Origin: a virus
Length of the DNA stretch: 59,815 bases
Virus record (IMG/VR): IMGVR_UViG_3300026078_000032
Location: 1 to 59,815 of that record
Strand: one strand, 5' to 3'
The first letter of the stretch is position 1. Each line of letters begins with the position of its first letter. Both the position numbers and the translations under genes were made by a program. This document shows positions 14,232 to 22,386 of the stretch, one piece after another. The notes under the pieces were generated by a model, which worked only from the letters and a program-made list of their open reading frames with translations, did not search any database and was not told where the DNA came from.

Positions 14232-14597
14232 TCAGTTTGTATCAGCACGATGTTTGGATACTCCTGGGGCTCTTTGAGGCCCTGCAGGAGGTAACCCGAG
14301 GCGAGTCGCGATTGCGTCAATGGCCGAGATCAGTCGATCGGCTTCCTCCTCACTTCGGACTACAACCACTGTTCCGCCTGCCGCCCGGATCTGCCCGTGG
14401 ACGTGTTTTTGGATCTGAGAAACCTGGCCGCTGGGGAGCTTGGTCTCGACCCCGAGGAAAAGCCCTCGGTAGCAAATGATGATATCAGGGACCCCGGCCA
14501 TCATGGTTGGCCCTCCCTGGATCTTGAAAGCGAACCCTCCCCGGTCTCGAATCTTTGCAATGATCTTTCGACTAAGCTGGGATTCTGGCTGACTCAT
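14232..14597 (-). CDS. VRR-NUC-type nuclease
   Basis: 121 residues from ATG 14597 (GAAGGA six bases upstream; an ATG at 14612 is also possible). GVPD at 35-38 and ETK at 51-53 fit the G-x-PD...(E/Q)-x-K core of VRR-NUC nucleases, related to Holliday-junction resolvases. It should cut branched DNA late in replication, before packaging. Last gene of the leftward replication operon. Confidence 0.8.
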   Translation of the reverse strand: MSQPESQLSRKIIAKIRDRGGFAFKIQGGPTMMAGVPDIIICYRGLFLGVETKLPSGQVSQIQKHVHGQIRAAGGTVVVVRSEEEADRLISAIDAIATRLGLPPAGPQRAPGVSKHRADTN

Positions 14598-14615
14598 AAC
14601 CATTCCTTCCATGAA

Positions 14616-14656
14616 CCAGCCCCGGTCGGCGTCACGTGAGACACCGCCGGGGCTGG
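14616..14656. terminator. Hairpin inside the leftward operon
   Basis: CCAGCCCCGG and CCGGGGCTGG, between the ssDNA-binding-like gene and the VRR nuclease gene. May reduce expression of the latter. Confidence 0.6.
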
Positions 14657-14667
14657 CTGCTCATGAC

Positions 14668-15189
14668 CTACAGGTCGACGCCGGCCAGGTCGTCGTCCGT
14701 CACCTGCTGCTCGTCCGGGGGCGTGTCGTAGTCCTCGTCCGTCGCGACGTCGGAGCCATCCGTGTCACTCTGTCCCATGACGTCACTGACTGGCAGCACC
14801 TGGACGATCTTCGAGCGGACTCGGCCCTCGTATTCCTCCTCCTCGAGCACCACACCCACCTGGCGGCCGACGATGCGGTTCGGGTCCAGGCTCATCTTGC
14901 GCTTCGGCACCTGGAATCCCGCCGCGAGGCACAGACCACGAACCTTCCAGAGGCTCTTCTCGTCGAGCACGCAGTGGTAGGGGTAGATCGCGCGGGCAGC
15001 CGACGGGACGGGGGGCTTCACGAACTGGAGCCCGAACACCCACATGGGGTTGTCGTTCTTGCTTTTCTGATCCACGACGGACACGATCTTCATCACGTAC
15101 TCACCCGGCTCCACCTGGACCGGGTTGAAGTCTCCCCTTTCCTTGACGTTGGTGAAGTCGAGCATCTGAGCCTGGGCCTTCTCAACCAT
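14668..15189 (-). CDS. ssDNA-binding-like protein (DUF669-type)
   Basis: 173 residues from the ATG at 15189 (AAGGGTG upstream). A strand-rich core (residues about 20-130) with GEYVMKIVSV and NPMWVFGLQFV, followed by a very acidic tail (DGSDVATDEDYDTPPDEQQ). That layout, a barrel-like core plus acidic tail next to a Sak4-type ATPase, is usual for phage single-strand-binding partners in annealing systems. Assigned by context and layout. Confidence 0.6.
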   Translation of the reverse strand: MVEKAQAQMLDFTNVKERGDFNPVQVEPGEYVMKIVSVVDQKSKNDNPMWVFGLQFVKPPVPSAARAIYPYHCVLDEKSLWKVRGLCLAAGFQVPKRKMSLDPNRIVGRQVGVVLEEEEYEGRVRSKIVQVLPVSDVMGQSDTDGSDVATDEDYDTPPDEQQVTDDDLAGVDL

Positions 15190-16033
15190 TGTCGGCACCC
15201 TTCGTGGAGTTCAACTGCGAGGGAATCTGAGGGGTAGAGGCGTTGTTCTTGGTGGTTGTAACTGGGCGCCCCGTACGGATCAGCTGTTCCAGCCGGGGCA
15301 CGGTGGGTTGACGGAGAAGATCCGGGAGGTTGTACTCCGAGCGGAATCCCGTGTCGTACTTGGTTGAGGGTGACAGCCAGAGCCGACGCTCGATCAACTC
15401 CTTGGTCGGATCCTGCTGGCTTTGGATCTTCACCGTGTAGATTCGACCGATGACGTCCACGACCGCGTTCACCGCCGCGCGGGTACCCTTGGGTAGATCG
15501 GGCACGAAGAGATAGGCACCAGATTCATCATCCGGGTCATCGGAGTCATCCGCTTCTACCTCGATCATCCGCTCCTGAGAGGTGATGACCATGCCCACGT
15601 TGGTCAGGGCATGAAGGTTGTGGAGGAAGCCCTTGAGAAGCTCCCCAGCCTTCCCGTAGTCGGGTGTGGTGACCGCTTCGGGCTTCCTGGTGAGACTGCT
15701 CTCCGTGGCCTTGCCTCGGACCCAAGTCAGCGCGAGGTTGTGGATCTTCGTGAATCCGTCGAGTGAGATCCACTCATATGGTTCACCAGTCGGGCTCTTG
15801 CCCCAGTTCTTCATGAACTCGTAGAATGCCTGGATATCGTCCCAGGACGAGGCGTGCCAAACGTCAGGGTTGATCTTCTTCTCGTAGTCCGTACCAGCCT
15901 CGGGATCGAGGATGAGGACATTAGGGGCAGTCGCGGAGAAGCGGGTCTTGCCTTTCTTGTTCCGTCCGTAGATCAGGAACCTGGGCCTTCGTTCAGCCCG
16001 CTTCTCTGGTGTAGTGATTCTCGCCGCTGCCAT
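15182..16033 (-). CDS. Sak4-like RecA-fold ATPase (strand annealing)
   Basis: 283 residues. Walker A GRNKKGKT at 23-30, Walker B-like YEWISLDGF near residue 90, then VGMVITSQE. This is the phage Sak4/AAA family that promotes single-strand annealing with a partner SSB, here the overlapping downstream gene. The ATG at 16033 is used, but an in-frame ATT 21 bases upstream (reading IPIDYAA) sits four bases after GGGAGCCTGAG, so an unusual ATT start is possible. It acts in phage recombination and replication. Confidence 0.8.
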   Translation of the reverse strand: MAAARITTPEKRAERRPRFLIYGRNKKGKTRFSATAPNVLILDPEAGTDYEKKINPDVWHASSWDDIQAFYEFMKNWGKSPTGEPYEWISLDGFTKIHNLALTWVRGKATESSLTRKPEAVTTPDYGKAGELLKGFLHNLHALTNVGMVITSQERMIEVEADDSDDPDDESGAYLFVPDLPKGTRAAVNAVVDVIGRIYTVKIQSQQDPTKELIERRLWLSPSTKYDTGFRSEYNLPDLLRQPTVPRLEQLIRTGRPVTTTKNNASTPQIPSQLNSTKGADNG

Positions 16034-16250
16034 GGCGGCATAGTCAATAGGAATCTCAGGCTCCCTTGGTGTAGGTGTGGTGTAGGTGTGGTATAAGTGT
16101 GGTGTAGGCGAGGAGCCAACGGGATGAGGGCCGGCGAGTAATCAACCCAGATTACTGACCCTCAAACCGCCGCGGCTGGTGAGACCGTACCTCGTATCCC
16201 CGGTAACGGGAGCGAAGTAGTATCAATGTACGCTTTGTATCCGGGGAAAG
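16034..16250. other. Gene-free stretch with an 11-base tandem repeat
   Basis: 217 bases without a gene inside the replication block. At 16069-16110 a unit close to GTGTAGGTGTG repeats about four times in tandem. The rest has a CCCCGGTAACGGGA segment and no strong promoter. Could be iterons of an origin or a regulatory spacer. Confidence 0.45.
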
Positions 16251-16445
16251 TCAAACTGGCTTTCTCGACCGAACCCGCCCGCGAAGCCCTACTCGATCCG
16301 CTTTTTCCCTTGCTTCACGGGAATTCGGGGCAGGAGCTCGATCGGTACAGAATTGTTCATGGATCTTGAGCATCTGATCTCGCTCAGCCTTGGTAGCGAA
16401 AGGGTCCGACCTCGCTCCACACCGACAATGGTAATGATAGCTCAT
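16251..16445 (-). CDS. Small zinc-finger protein
   Basis: 64 residues. H-x-HCRC near the N-terminus and H-x2-FC at about 29-32 give a four-ligand finger (MSYHYHCRCGARSDPFATKA). The C-terminal half is basic. Overlaps the exonuclease gene by ATGA and is made with it. Function unknown. Confidence 0.65.
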   Translation of the reverse strand: MSYHYHCRCGARSDPFATKAERDQMLKIHEQFCTDRAPAPNSREAREKADRVGLRGRVRSRKPV

Positions 16446-17524
16446 GTGATCTCCCTCCGATCCTTCAGGTCCTCGTAGTAGTCGAGCGGGTCGCCAACTG
16501 TGAAGTTCAGGCGACGGACGTTGTCTGCGTTTCCTCCGAAGATCTCGGTCGAGCAGAGATCGGTGAATGAGCAGCGGAACTTACAATCCCGCGACGTTAC
16601 TCGTTCGACCATATCAGGCTCATCCCAAGGATACTCTGTGATCCTGAGAGCAGTGTAGAGAGCTGACATGGCCATACGCTCGAGATCCTCGTCCGTACGA
16701 TCCACAAACTCACGACGGAAGAACGGGCTGGTCTGAATCATCCCCGGTTGCCAACGTTGCCTCTGGAGAGCAACCAACCAACGATTGATGGTCGGGTGTT
16801 TGATTGAGAGACCATACTCGTCGACCGCGCGACGAGCGGTGGGATAATCCGTCTCAACCGCTTTTGCCGAAAGCCTGGATCCATCTTTGATCATCTGAGG
16901 CTTGGTTGGAGCCTTGGTACGAAGGTAGTTCCACACAAACCGATGGACGTCGTATCCTGACTTCCTCAGAGCCCAGAGGTACAGGAGACTCTGGCTATCG
17001 GCGATACGGTAAGAGAGATCAGGGAGGGTCTTGTGGCTCTTGTGGTCAATGACGATGAGTTGGCCATTCTCATCCTCGGCAAGAACGTCGATCCTGCAGC
17101 GGTAAAGGCGACCATCTGGAAGGGGGACCTCGAGTTTCATCTCGGTCTCGATGGTCTTCCACTTTGGATCACTCTCGCGACCGTAGGGACCCTCCCTCCA
17201 GTGCCAAAGATAGGATCGCATGATCCGATCGCACTCAGTTGGAAGATCCCCGAGGGCGTCCTGCTCTTCATCGAACAGGGTACCGTAATCAGCGCTGTAG
17301 GCGTCGTGAACGGCTTCCCACGACTCCCCTTTGTAATGGGCCTCGAGCAGCGCGTGGAGCCACGTACCGCGCCGTAGGGGCGCACCAACGCGCCGTGGCT
17401 TGAGTCGCTCGACATACTTGTAGGCGAACTGCTGAGGACATCTCCTCATGGTGGTCATCATCGAGTGCGTAAAAACCTCGAGACCACTCTCAGGGTCCTG
17501 ATAGATGGACTGTTTCACAGTCAC
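16442..17524 (-). CDS. Cas4/RecB-like PD-(D/E)xK exonuclease
   Basis: 360 residues. His57 (TWLHALLE), Asp146 (YRCRIDVLAE) and the Asp160-His-Lys162 segment (IVIDHKSHK) form the nuclease core; a later Q (DSQSLLYLWA) fits the RecB-family QxxxY motif. Cys29 and three cysteines near the end (CKFRCSFTDLC) have the spacing of the Cas4/AddB iron-sulphur cluster. Acts on DNA ends in recombination with the Sak4-like ATPase. Overlaps both neighbours by four bases. Confidence 0.85.
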   Translation of the reverse strand: MTVKQSIYQDPESGLEVFTHSMMTTMRRCPQQFAYKYVERLKPRRVGAPLRRGTWLHALLEAHYKGESWEAVHDAYSADYGTLFDEEQDALGDLPTECDRIMRSYLWHWREGPYGRESDPKWKTIETEMKLEVPLPDGRLYRCRIDVLAEDENGQLIVIDHKSHKTLPDLSYRIADSQSLLYLWALRKSGYDVHRFVWNYLRTKAPTKPQMIKDGSRLSAKAVETDYPTARRAVDEYGLSIKHPTINRWLVALQRQRWQPGMIQTSPFFRREFVDRTDEDLERMAMSALYTALRITEYPWDEPDMVERVTSRDCKFRCSFTDLCSTEIFGGNADNVRRLNFTVGDPLDYYEDLKDRREIT

Positions 17525-17937
17525 GGCAGATATTCCGGGATCGGGAGATCCTCTATCATCGTTCGACCACGAGCCCGCAGTGCTCGGGCTCCTTCGGTCC
17601 CCAGCGAAGACCGATCGACAAGTTCCCCCAGCTCATCAGTTAGTGCCCGATCAAAAACCCGAGTATTTGCCTGGCGGGTCTCAGCCAGCTTCTCCTCGTC
17701 AGGTTGCCCACACCTACGGACGTATGAGAGATCAAGGGCGGGCCAACCGAACGGGCGCCAACAGACGATTGTAGGTACCTTGAGAGGGACGCCGTCCTCA
17801 TCAGTGTATCGACTGTTGCCTCCCTTACCCACGCGATTGTCCCAGGTTGACTGCTCTGATGGCTTATTGTAGAGAACGTCATGCTTGGGGAGCACCACAT
17901 TCTCTCTACGCCAAGGGGTGTTCGGTGAGTGGGTCAT
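17521..17937 (-). CDS. Hypothetical protein
   Basis: 138 residues, starting MTHSPNTPWRREN. Contains VPTIVCWRPFGWPALDL (about 54-70) and a helical, charged C-terminus. No family recognised. Coupled by ATGA overlap to the polymerase gene upstream and the exonuclease downstream, so a helper of DNA replication or modification is plausible. Confidence 0.65.
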   Translation of the reverse strand: MTHSPNTPWRRENVVLPKHDVLYNKPSEQSTWDNRVGKGGNSRYTDEDGVPLKVPTIVCWRPFGWPALDLSYVRRCGQPDEEKLAETRQANTRVFDRALTDELGELVDRSSLGTEGARALRARGRTMIEDLPIPEYLP

Positions 17938-20465
17938 GCCGCCTCCATGATTCTTGGGTCCCAGTTCAAAGCTTGCTCGGTAGTGAGTTCCTTTGTATCA
18001 CCAGCCCAGTGGCGCCCGACAGTAATGTCCGCAACTAGGGGGACTCTCATTGTGTAGCCGAACAACTTCTCGAGCGGCGGGTTCTCCATGTGTTGCTTGA
18101 TAAGAACCAGTGCTCGAGCCATCTCCTCCTCGGGGATCTCGAATAGGATCGAGTCGTGAACGGTGCCCACCACAATCGAACGCATCCCGATGGTGCGGAA
18201 AAGGCGTGAGATATTGGTCAATGCAAGTAGTGTAATGTCCGAGGCGAGAGATTGAACAGGTGAGTTGATCGCCTGACGTTCTGCTTCCGCCTGCACCTCA
18301 CGGTTGGGTGAGAGAATATCGGGCAGGTGGCGGACCCGACCAAGTGGGGATTCTACTCGATGGTACTTGTAAACGAGGCGCTTTTGCTTGGCATGCCACG
18401 CGACAAGATCAGGCCACATCTCGAAGAAAGCCTGGCGACTGGCTTGGGCTTCTGCATTCGTAAATCGGAGCCCGTAATTAAGCCAAGCAATATCTTGGAA
18501 TTTCCCCCAAGAAGCCCCGTATAGGTATCCGAAGTTTACGGGCTTGGCGTGCTTCCTAATCTCCTTCCACTGCACAGCGAGGATTGGATCGGCTAGGATC
18601 TCAGCCTTACTCTTCCCCATCATCCGCTCAGCCATGGCGGTGTGGAGGTCGAGCCCATTCTGGTAGTGCCAGATCATGTTCCGCTCGCCAGACGCCTCGG
18701 CAGCAATGCGGAGTTCAACCTGGCTCTGGTCGCCCTGGACAAACCACCACCCAGGTCTTGATCCGAAACATCCCCGCATAAGCGGGTCTCGAGGCACCTG
18801 CTGCATGTTGAACCCGCGAACCTGCTTCTTCGCCGTTACCTTTTCCTCATCAGGCTTCCCTGAGGAAAGACGCCCGGTAACCGTCCCAGTGAGTTTAAAG
18901 GTAGTGTGGAGGCGACTTTCTTCGGTGAGCTGCTCAGACCAGGGCTCAAAGAAAGACCCACATTTCCTAGCCCAGTTGGTTCGCTCGAGCAAGAGCTTAG
19001 GTACCTCATGCTGCTCAGCCAACTCCATCATAACGCCTTCAGAGACGCTCGGGTCACCTGGCCTACCATCATCCTTTGGCTTACCCCGAGCTAGTACTGG
19101 AAGGCCTAGATGCTCGAAGAGGAACCAACGGAGGAACTTTGATGGGTTGAAGTTTACTGGGAAAGGTAGTTCCTTGGGGAGCCAGGGATGGAGCTGGTCT
19201 TCAATGGCATGCAGATTCTCCTCCGCCTTTTTCCAATTAGCTCGAAGCAAACGAGAATCCACATAAATGGCATTGATCTCAGCTGTGGTAATCTCCTCCG
19301 AAGCTCCCACCAATAGGTGAGCCATGAGCTTGGCAAGCCTCGGCTGCTTAATGAGGTCTTTCTTGAGGTGATCATAGAGCCGCAATGTCCAATAGGTGTC
19401 TAGGCCATTGTACTCGAGCACCTCGGGCAACGGGGTTCGGAGCAGGTCATGGGTATCAATACCCCACGGCTCTGCCCCCAAGAGCTGCTGGCATAGCGGC
19501 TTAAGAGCCTTTGTGCGGGTTTCGTCCAACAGATGAGCAGCCAGCATAGTGTCGAACGTGAGGGGGAAATCAGCATCCACATGAGCGAACTGGCGCATCC
19601 AGCGAAGGTCGAACTTCCCATTGTGAGCGACTCGCTTACGGATCCGTTGGAGGATTCGACAGACAAATCGGAGAACCTTTTCCCAGTCACGGCGGAATGG
19701 ACTCTGAGGGTGGTAGAGAGGGACCGCATAGTTGACTATTTCTCCCCCGGGCATCTTCACCGAGATTGAAATAGACACCAGCTTTGAGTCAGCCTCCCAC
19801 TCATTGAACCCTGTAGACTCGACATCGAACGAAGCGAGCTCCACACCGGAGACGATGTCAGCGTCCATCGCCTTGAGCCCGGCCAAAGTCATTACGTGGC
19901 GAACCTCTATAGGCTCGCGCTCAGCCACTTTACCCGTTACCAACGCCGCGAAGTAGGACAAGTCTGCGGTAAAGCCATCGGCCATCCGCGGGTTTCGGAT
20001 CATCATGCTCGGCGAGATGGTCGCGAATACCTTGGCACCAGAAGGATGATCGAACGTCTTCCCGCGGTACTTCATGATGCCACTGTGTCCGGTCAAGGAC
20101 AGCAACGCCTCATTCCCGAGGGCAATGATCCACCCAGGCTTGACTACCCCGATCTCACGGTCGAGGAAGGTGCGGCAAGCCTTGACATCTCGAGCCGACG
20201 GGTCCGTATCCCACACCCGACACTTCACCGCTGCGGTGTGGAACATGTCCCGATAGTCGAGCCCAGCTCGAGAAAAGCCCTCAGAGAGGGCCTGGTGGTA
20301 TGCCTTACCTCCCGCGGATTTACTGACTACCAGGACCGAGGCTGTCTCAAGCCCCGACCCAGTAACGCAGATGTCAAGGGAGTCATTGGTCAAACCCGAC
20401 AGCCGACACCCAGTACAAGCGGCATCCCTAACTTGGAGACGAACCCTCTTGTTCATCTCGACCAC
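17934..20465 (-). CDS. DNA polymerase I with N-terminal uracil-DNA-glycosylase-like domain
   Basis: About 843 residues. Start taken at GTG 20465 (AGAGGAAG six bases upstream); ATG 20456 is nearly as good. Residues about 10-165: family-4 UDG-like fold, with CTGC, two further cysteines (VKCRVWD, ACRTFL) that complete an iron-sulphur set, and IIALGNEALLSLTG. Then a 3'-5' exonuclease (FDVESTG; RVAHNGKFDL; EYNGLDTYW) with its acidic residues intact, and a family A polymerase with motif A GDQSQVELRIAA, motif B RKHAKPVNFGYLYG and motif C VGTVHDSILFE. No 5' nuclease. UDG-like domains on phage PolA are known, for example in SPO1, which has hydroxymethyluracil DNA. Replicates phage DNA. Confidence 0.9.
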   Translation of the reverse strand: MVEMNKRVRLQVRDAACTGCRLSGLTNDSLDICVTGSGLETASVLVVSKSAGGKAYHQALSEGFSRAGLDYRDMFHTAAVKCRVWDTDPSARDVKACRTFLDREIGVVKPGWIIALGNEALLSLTGHSGIMKYRGKTFDHPSGAKVFATISPSMMIRNPRMADGFTADLSYFAALVTGKVAEREPIEVRHVMTLAGLKAMDADIVSGVELASFDVESTGFNEWEADSKLVSISISVKMPGGEIVNYAVPLYHPQSPFRRDWEKVLRFVCRILQRIRKRVAHNGKFDLRWMRQFAHVDADFPLTFDTMLAAHLLDETRTKALKPLCQQLLGAEPWGIDTHDLLRTPLPEVLEYNGLDTYWTLRLYDHLKKDLIKQPRLAKLMAHLLVGASEEITTAEINAIYVDSRLLRANWKKAEENLHAIEDQLHPWLPKELPFPVNFNPSKFLRWFLFEHLGLPVLARGKPKDDGRPGDPSVSEGVMMELAEQHEVPKLLLERTNWARKCGSFFEPWSEQLTEESRLHTTFKLTGTVTGRLSSGKPDEEKVTAKKQVRGFNMQQVPRDPLMRGCFGSRPGWWFVQGDQSQVELRIAAEASGERNMIWHYQNGLDLHTAMAERMMGKSKAEILADPILAVQWKEIRKHAKPVNFGYLYGASWGKFQDIAWLNYGLRFTNAEAQASRQAFFEMWPDLVAWHAKQKRLVYKYHRVESPLGRVRHLPDILSPNREVQAEAERQAINSPVQSLASDITLLALTNISRLFRTIGMRSIVVGTVHDSILFEIPEEEMARALVLIKQHMENPPLEKLFGYTMRVPLVADITVGRHWAGDTKELTTEQALNWDPRIMEAA

Positions 20466-20589
20466 TTTCGTCTTCCTCTCTTGGCTCCCCACAGTCAAGG
20501 CAATTATCTACAGGTTCTCCATTTTGGATGAAGCAATGCCCGTACATCTGACACGAGGTCCAAGTGCTATAATCTTCATCCCCAGTCAT
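20428..20589 (-). CDS. Small zinc-finger protein overlapping the polymerase start
   Basis: 53 residues (MTGDEDYSTWTSCQMYGHCF...NCLDCGE). The Cys at 13, HC at 18-19 and CLDC pair fit a small zinc ribbon. ATG at 20589 overlaps the TGA of the upstream gene (ATGA), and its 3' end overlaps the polymerase start in another frame. The coupling and Cys pattern are why it is called. Function unknown. Confidence 0.6.
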   Translation of the reverse strand: MTGDEDYSTWTSCQMYGHCFIQNGEPVDNCLDCGEPREEDESGRDEQEGSSPS

Positions 20590-20963
20590 GACGGTGGGGT
20601 TTTCTTCTCTCTCTCACTCTCAGAGATCAAGCTGGTGACATTCTTGAGTCCCCAGGCACGGAAATCGGCGATGATGCTGGTGGAGTCTGGCGAGGCATCC
20701 CGTTCAACTTGATAGACCTCGGACACGAGATCCACTTGCATGAGATGACGATGTTTACCGGGCTCATCGACCTGGCATTCCTCAACCACGGCATTCACAG
20801 CATGCTGGAGCCCGGTGGCTTGTACCACGAACGCGATTGGTTGACCCAGGTTATCCCGACCTTGGACGAGAAAGAGACGGAAAAAGGTAGGGACTCGCTG
20901 ATACGAGATCCCATACTTCGGGTCGGTGATGATCTCTGGGTTTCCCAGCCATTCATCGGTCAT
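20586..20963 (-). CDS. Hypothetical protein
   Basis: 125 residues starting MTDEWLGNPEIITDPK; strand-rich core with a charged C-terminus. Leaderless start: TATGAT at 20970-20975 is six bases upstream. No family recognised. First gene of the polymerase transcript. Confidence 0.6.
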   Translation of the reverse strand: MTDEWLGNPEIITDPKYGISYQRVPTFFRLFLVQGRDNLGQPIAFVVQATGLQHAVNAVVEECQVDEPGKHRHLMQVDLVSEVYQVERDASPDSTSIIADFRAWGLKNVTSLISESEREKKTPPS

Positions 20964-20969
20964 GACTTA

Positions 20970-20999
20970 ATCATATCCCTGAGTATAGGAGAACGTCAG
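20970..20999 (-). promoter_or_regulatory. Leaderless promoter for 20963
   Basis: On the minus strand CTGACG, 18 bp, TATGAT, six bases, ATG. It lets the polymerase operon be read separately from the nucleotide-metabolism genes. Confidence 0.55.
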
Positions 21000-21096
21000 C
21001 GACGCCGAGTTCGAGCAGTTACTCGGAACTTCGGCCAGATAGTAATGGTATAGGTGGTGTTTCCACTACGCCACGAATAACTCCAGCGAACTCGTC

Positions 21097-21528
21097 TCAT
21101 ATCAACCTCAAGACTTCAAGTGAGGCGGACATGAGGAGCTCCAACCCGTCCATGACTCGGTGTTCCTCATACCACACCACACGAACTACTCCGGCATTGA
21201 TGATGAGTTGGGCGCAGGCCCGACAAGGTACTCGAGTAGTGTGGAGCTCAGAGGACTCGAGGGCTACCCCATTGCGAGCAGCCCAGGCGATGCCGTTTGC
21301 CTCTGCGTGGACTGAGATGTGACAACCATCCTTACCGAGGTAGTAAGACTGAGCATCCTGTGAATGGTCGCAGTGAGCCATCCCAGCAGGTGCACCGTTG
21401 TATCCAGTTGAAAGAATGCGGCCTGCCTTGGAGAAGACTGCACCGACCTGCGCGCGACTGCATGTCGAACGTTGCGCGAAAATGCGGGCAGTATCCATGA
21501 GAGTGATGTCACGCGATGGTCGGGTCAC
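21097..21528 (-). CDS. dCMP deaminase
   Basis: 143 residues from GTG 21528, overlapping the upstream stop (GTGA). Zinc and catalytic residues are intact: His74-Ala-Glu76 (SVHAEAN) and PCRAC with Cys102 and Cys105. GYNGAP near residue 43 is usual for the deoxycytidylate deaminase family. Converts dCMP to dUMP, feeding pyrimidine supply. Sits directly downstream of two thymidylate-synthase-family genes, as in phages that remodel their pyrimidines. Confidence 0.9.
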   Translation of the reverse strand: MTRPSRDITLMDTARIFAQRSTCSRAQVGAVFSKAGRILSTGYNGAPAGMAHCDHSQDAQSYYLGKDGCHISVHAEANGIAWAARNGVALESSELHTTRVPCRACAQLIINAGVVRVVWYEEHRVMDGLELLMSASLEVLRLI

Positions 21529-22295
21529 AGATCCCCCTCGAGAAGGTGAAGTGAGGTGATGTGGAGGATTACTCGAGCGGGCTCCACTGGGCCATATGAG
21601 TCTCGCCAGGTTGTTTCCTCACAAACCCACTGGAGGAGCCGAGCTGCCATGTAGATGTCATCGCGGAGATGCCGGGTGAACTCACAGGACCTCATGAAGT
21701 AGCGGACCGTCATGAAGTTGTTCCGCACCATGAAGTGGTACCCAAGTGAGCAGGGGACCCGAGCTTTCACATTCGCCGCGGCGAGGTCTTCTGGGAACCA
21801 CACAGGGAGATAAGCCTGGCGAGTGAGAGGGTTTCGCTCAAAGAGGCGGAGAACATCCTCCAGATCCCCATACTCGAAGCGGATACCTCGGTTAGCCCAT
21901 TCTGGCCCCTGAGTATACTTCGGCCAGAATCGCTCAGGGTAGGTGTGGCTAAAAGCCTGCCCAGTCTGATGCCGAGTTGTGTCCCCATAGGGCCATCGTT
22001 CATGACTCGGCGGCGGGTTGAGGGGCCGGCCTGAGACGCGCTCAGCGAAGTGCTCATCGGCCCAGGGTAGGGTAGGCTGGGCTCGGCGCTGTAACTCGCT
22101 CGGGGGCTCACCTGGGACCACTGGGAAGGCAATAGTCACGTCTTCAAGCTCGCGCGTAACGTGGGCAGGCGAGCCCGAAACATCCTGGGCGTGCCACTCC
22201 CCTACCTCAACCCTCTGGGCATGCCTCAAGTCGGCTTTGATGATGGAGTACATGTCAGGGAAGAATGCCGCCCCCGCCGAGTAATCCCGCATCAT
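21525..22295 (-). CDS. Thymidylate-synthase-family protein, probable dCMP hydroxymethylase
   Basis: 256 residues. The fold is clear from RGIRFEYGDLEDVLRLFERN, the nucleophile Cys182 (RVPCSLGYHF), Arg202-Ser203 (RS-x-D/E) and a conserved downstream block. Eleven residues after Arg202, where thymidylate synthase has Asn (E. coli Asn177, in FNIAS), this protein has Asp213 (RDDIYMA). In T4 gp42 the equivalent Asp179 sets preference for dCMP. So the likely reaction is dCMP to 5-hydroxymethyl-dCMP with methylene-tetrahydrofolate. Reads from an ATG coupled to the small membrane gene upstream. Confidence 0.75.
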   Translation of the reverse strand: MMRDYSAGAAFFPDMYSIIKADLRHAQRVEVGEWHAQDVSGSPAHVTRELEDVTIAFPVVPGEPPSELQRRAQPTLPWADEHFAERVSGRPLNPPPSHERWPYGDTTRHQTGQAFSHTYPERFWPKYTQGPEWANRGIRFEYGDLEDVLRLFERNPLTRQAYLPVWFPEDLAAANVKARVPCSLGYHFMVRNNFMTVRYFMRSCEFTRHLRDDIYMAARLLQWVCEETTWRDSYGPVEPARVILHITSLHLLEGDL

Positions 22296-22384
22296 TCCCT
22301 CCAGGCCCGAATGAACCAGGTAACCAAGGTGATGAGAGAGCCGATTCCAGCAAATATCATGAAGATCAGGATTGCCAACTCCAT
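22292..22384 (-). CDS. 30-residue single-helix membrane peptide
   Basis: MELAILIFMIFAGIGSLITL... then WFIRAWRE: one membrane helix with a basic end. ATG three bases after the upstream stop; TGA inside the next ATGATG, so it is tightly coupled on both sides. Function unknown. Confidence 0.5.
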   Translation of the reverse strand: MELAILIFMIFAGIGSLITLVTWFIRAWRE

Positions 22385-22386
22385 GA

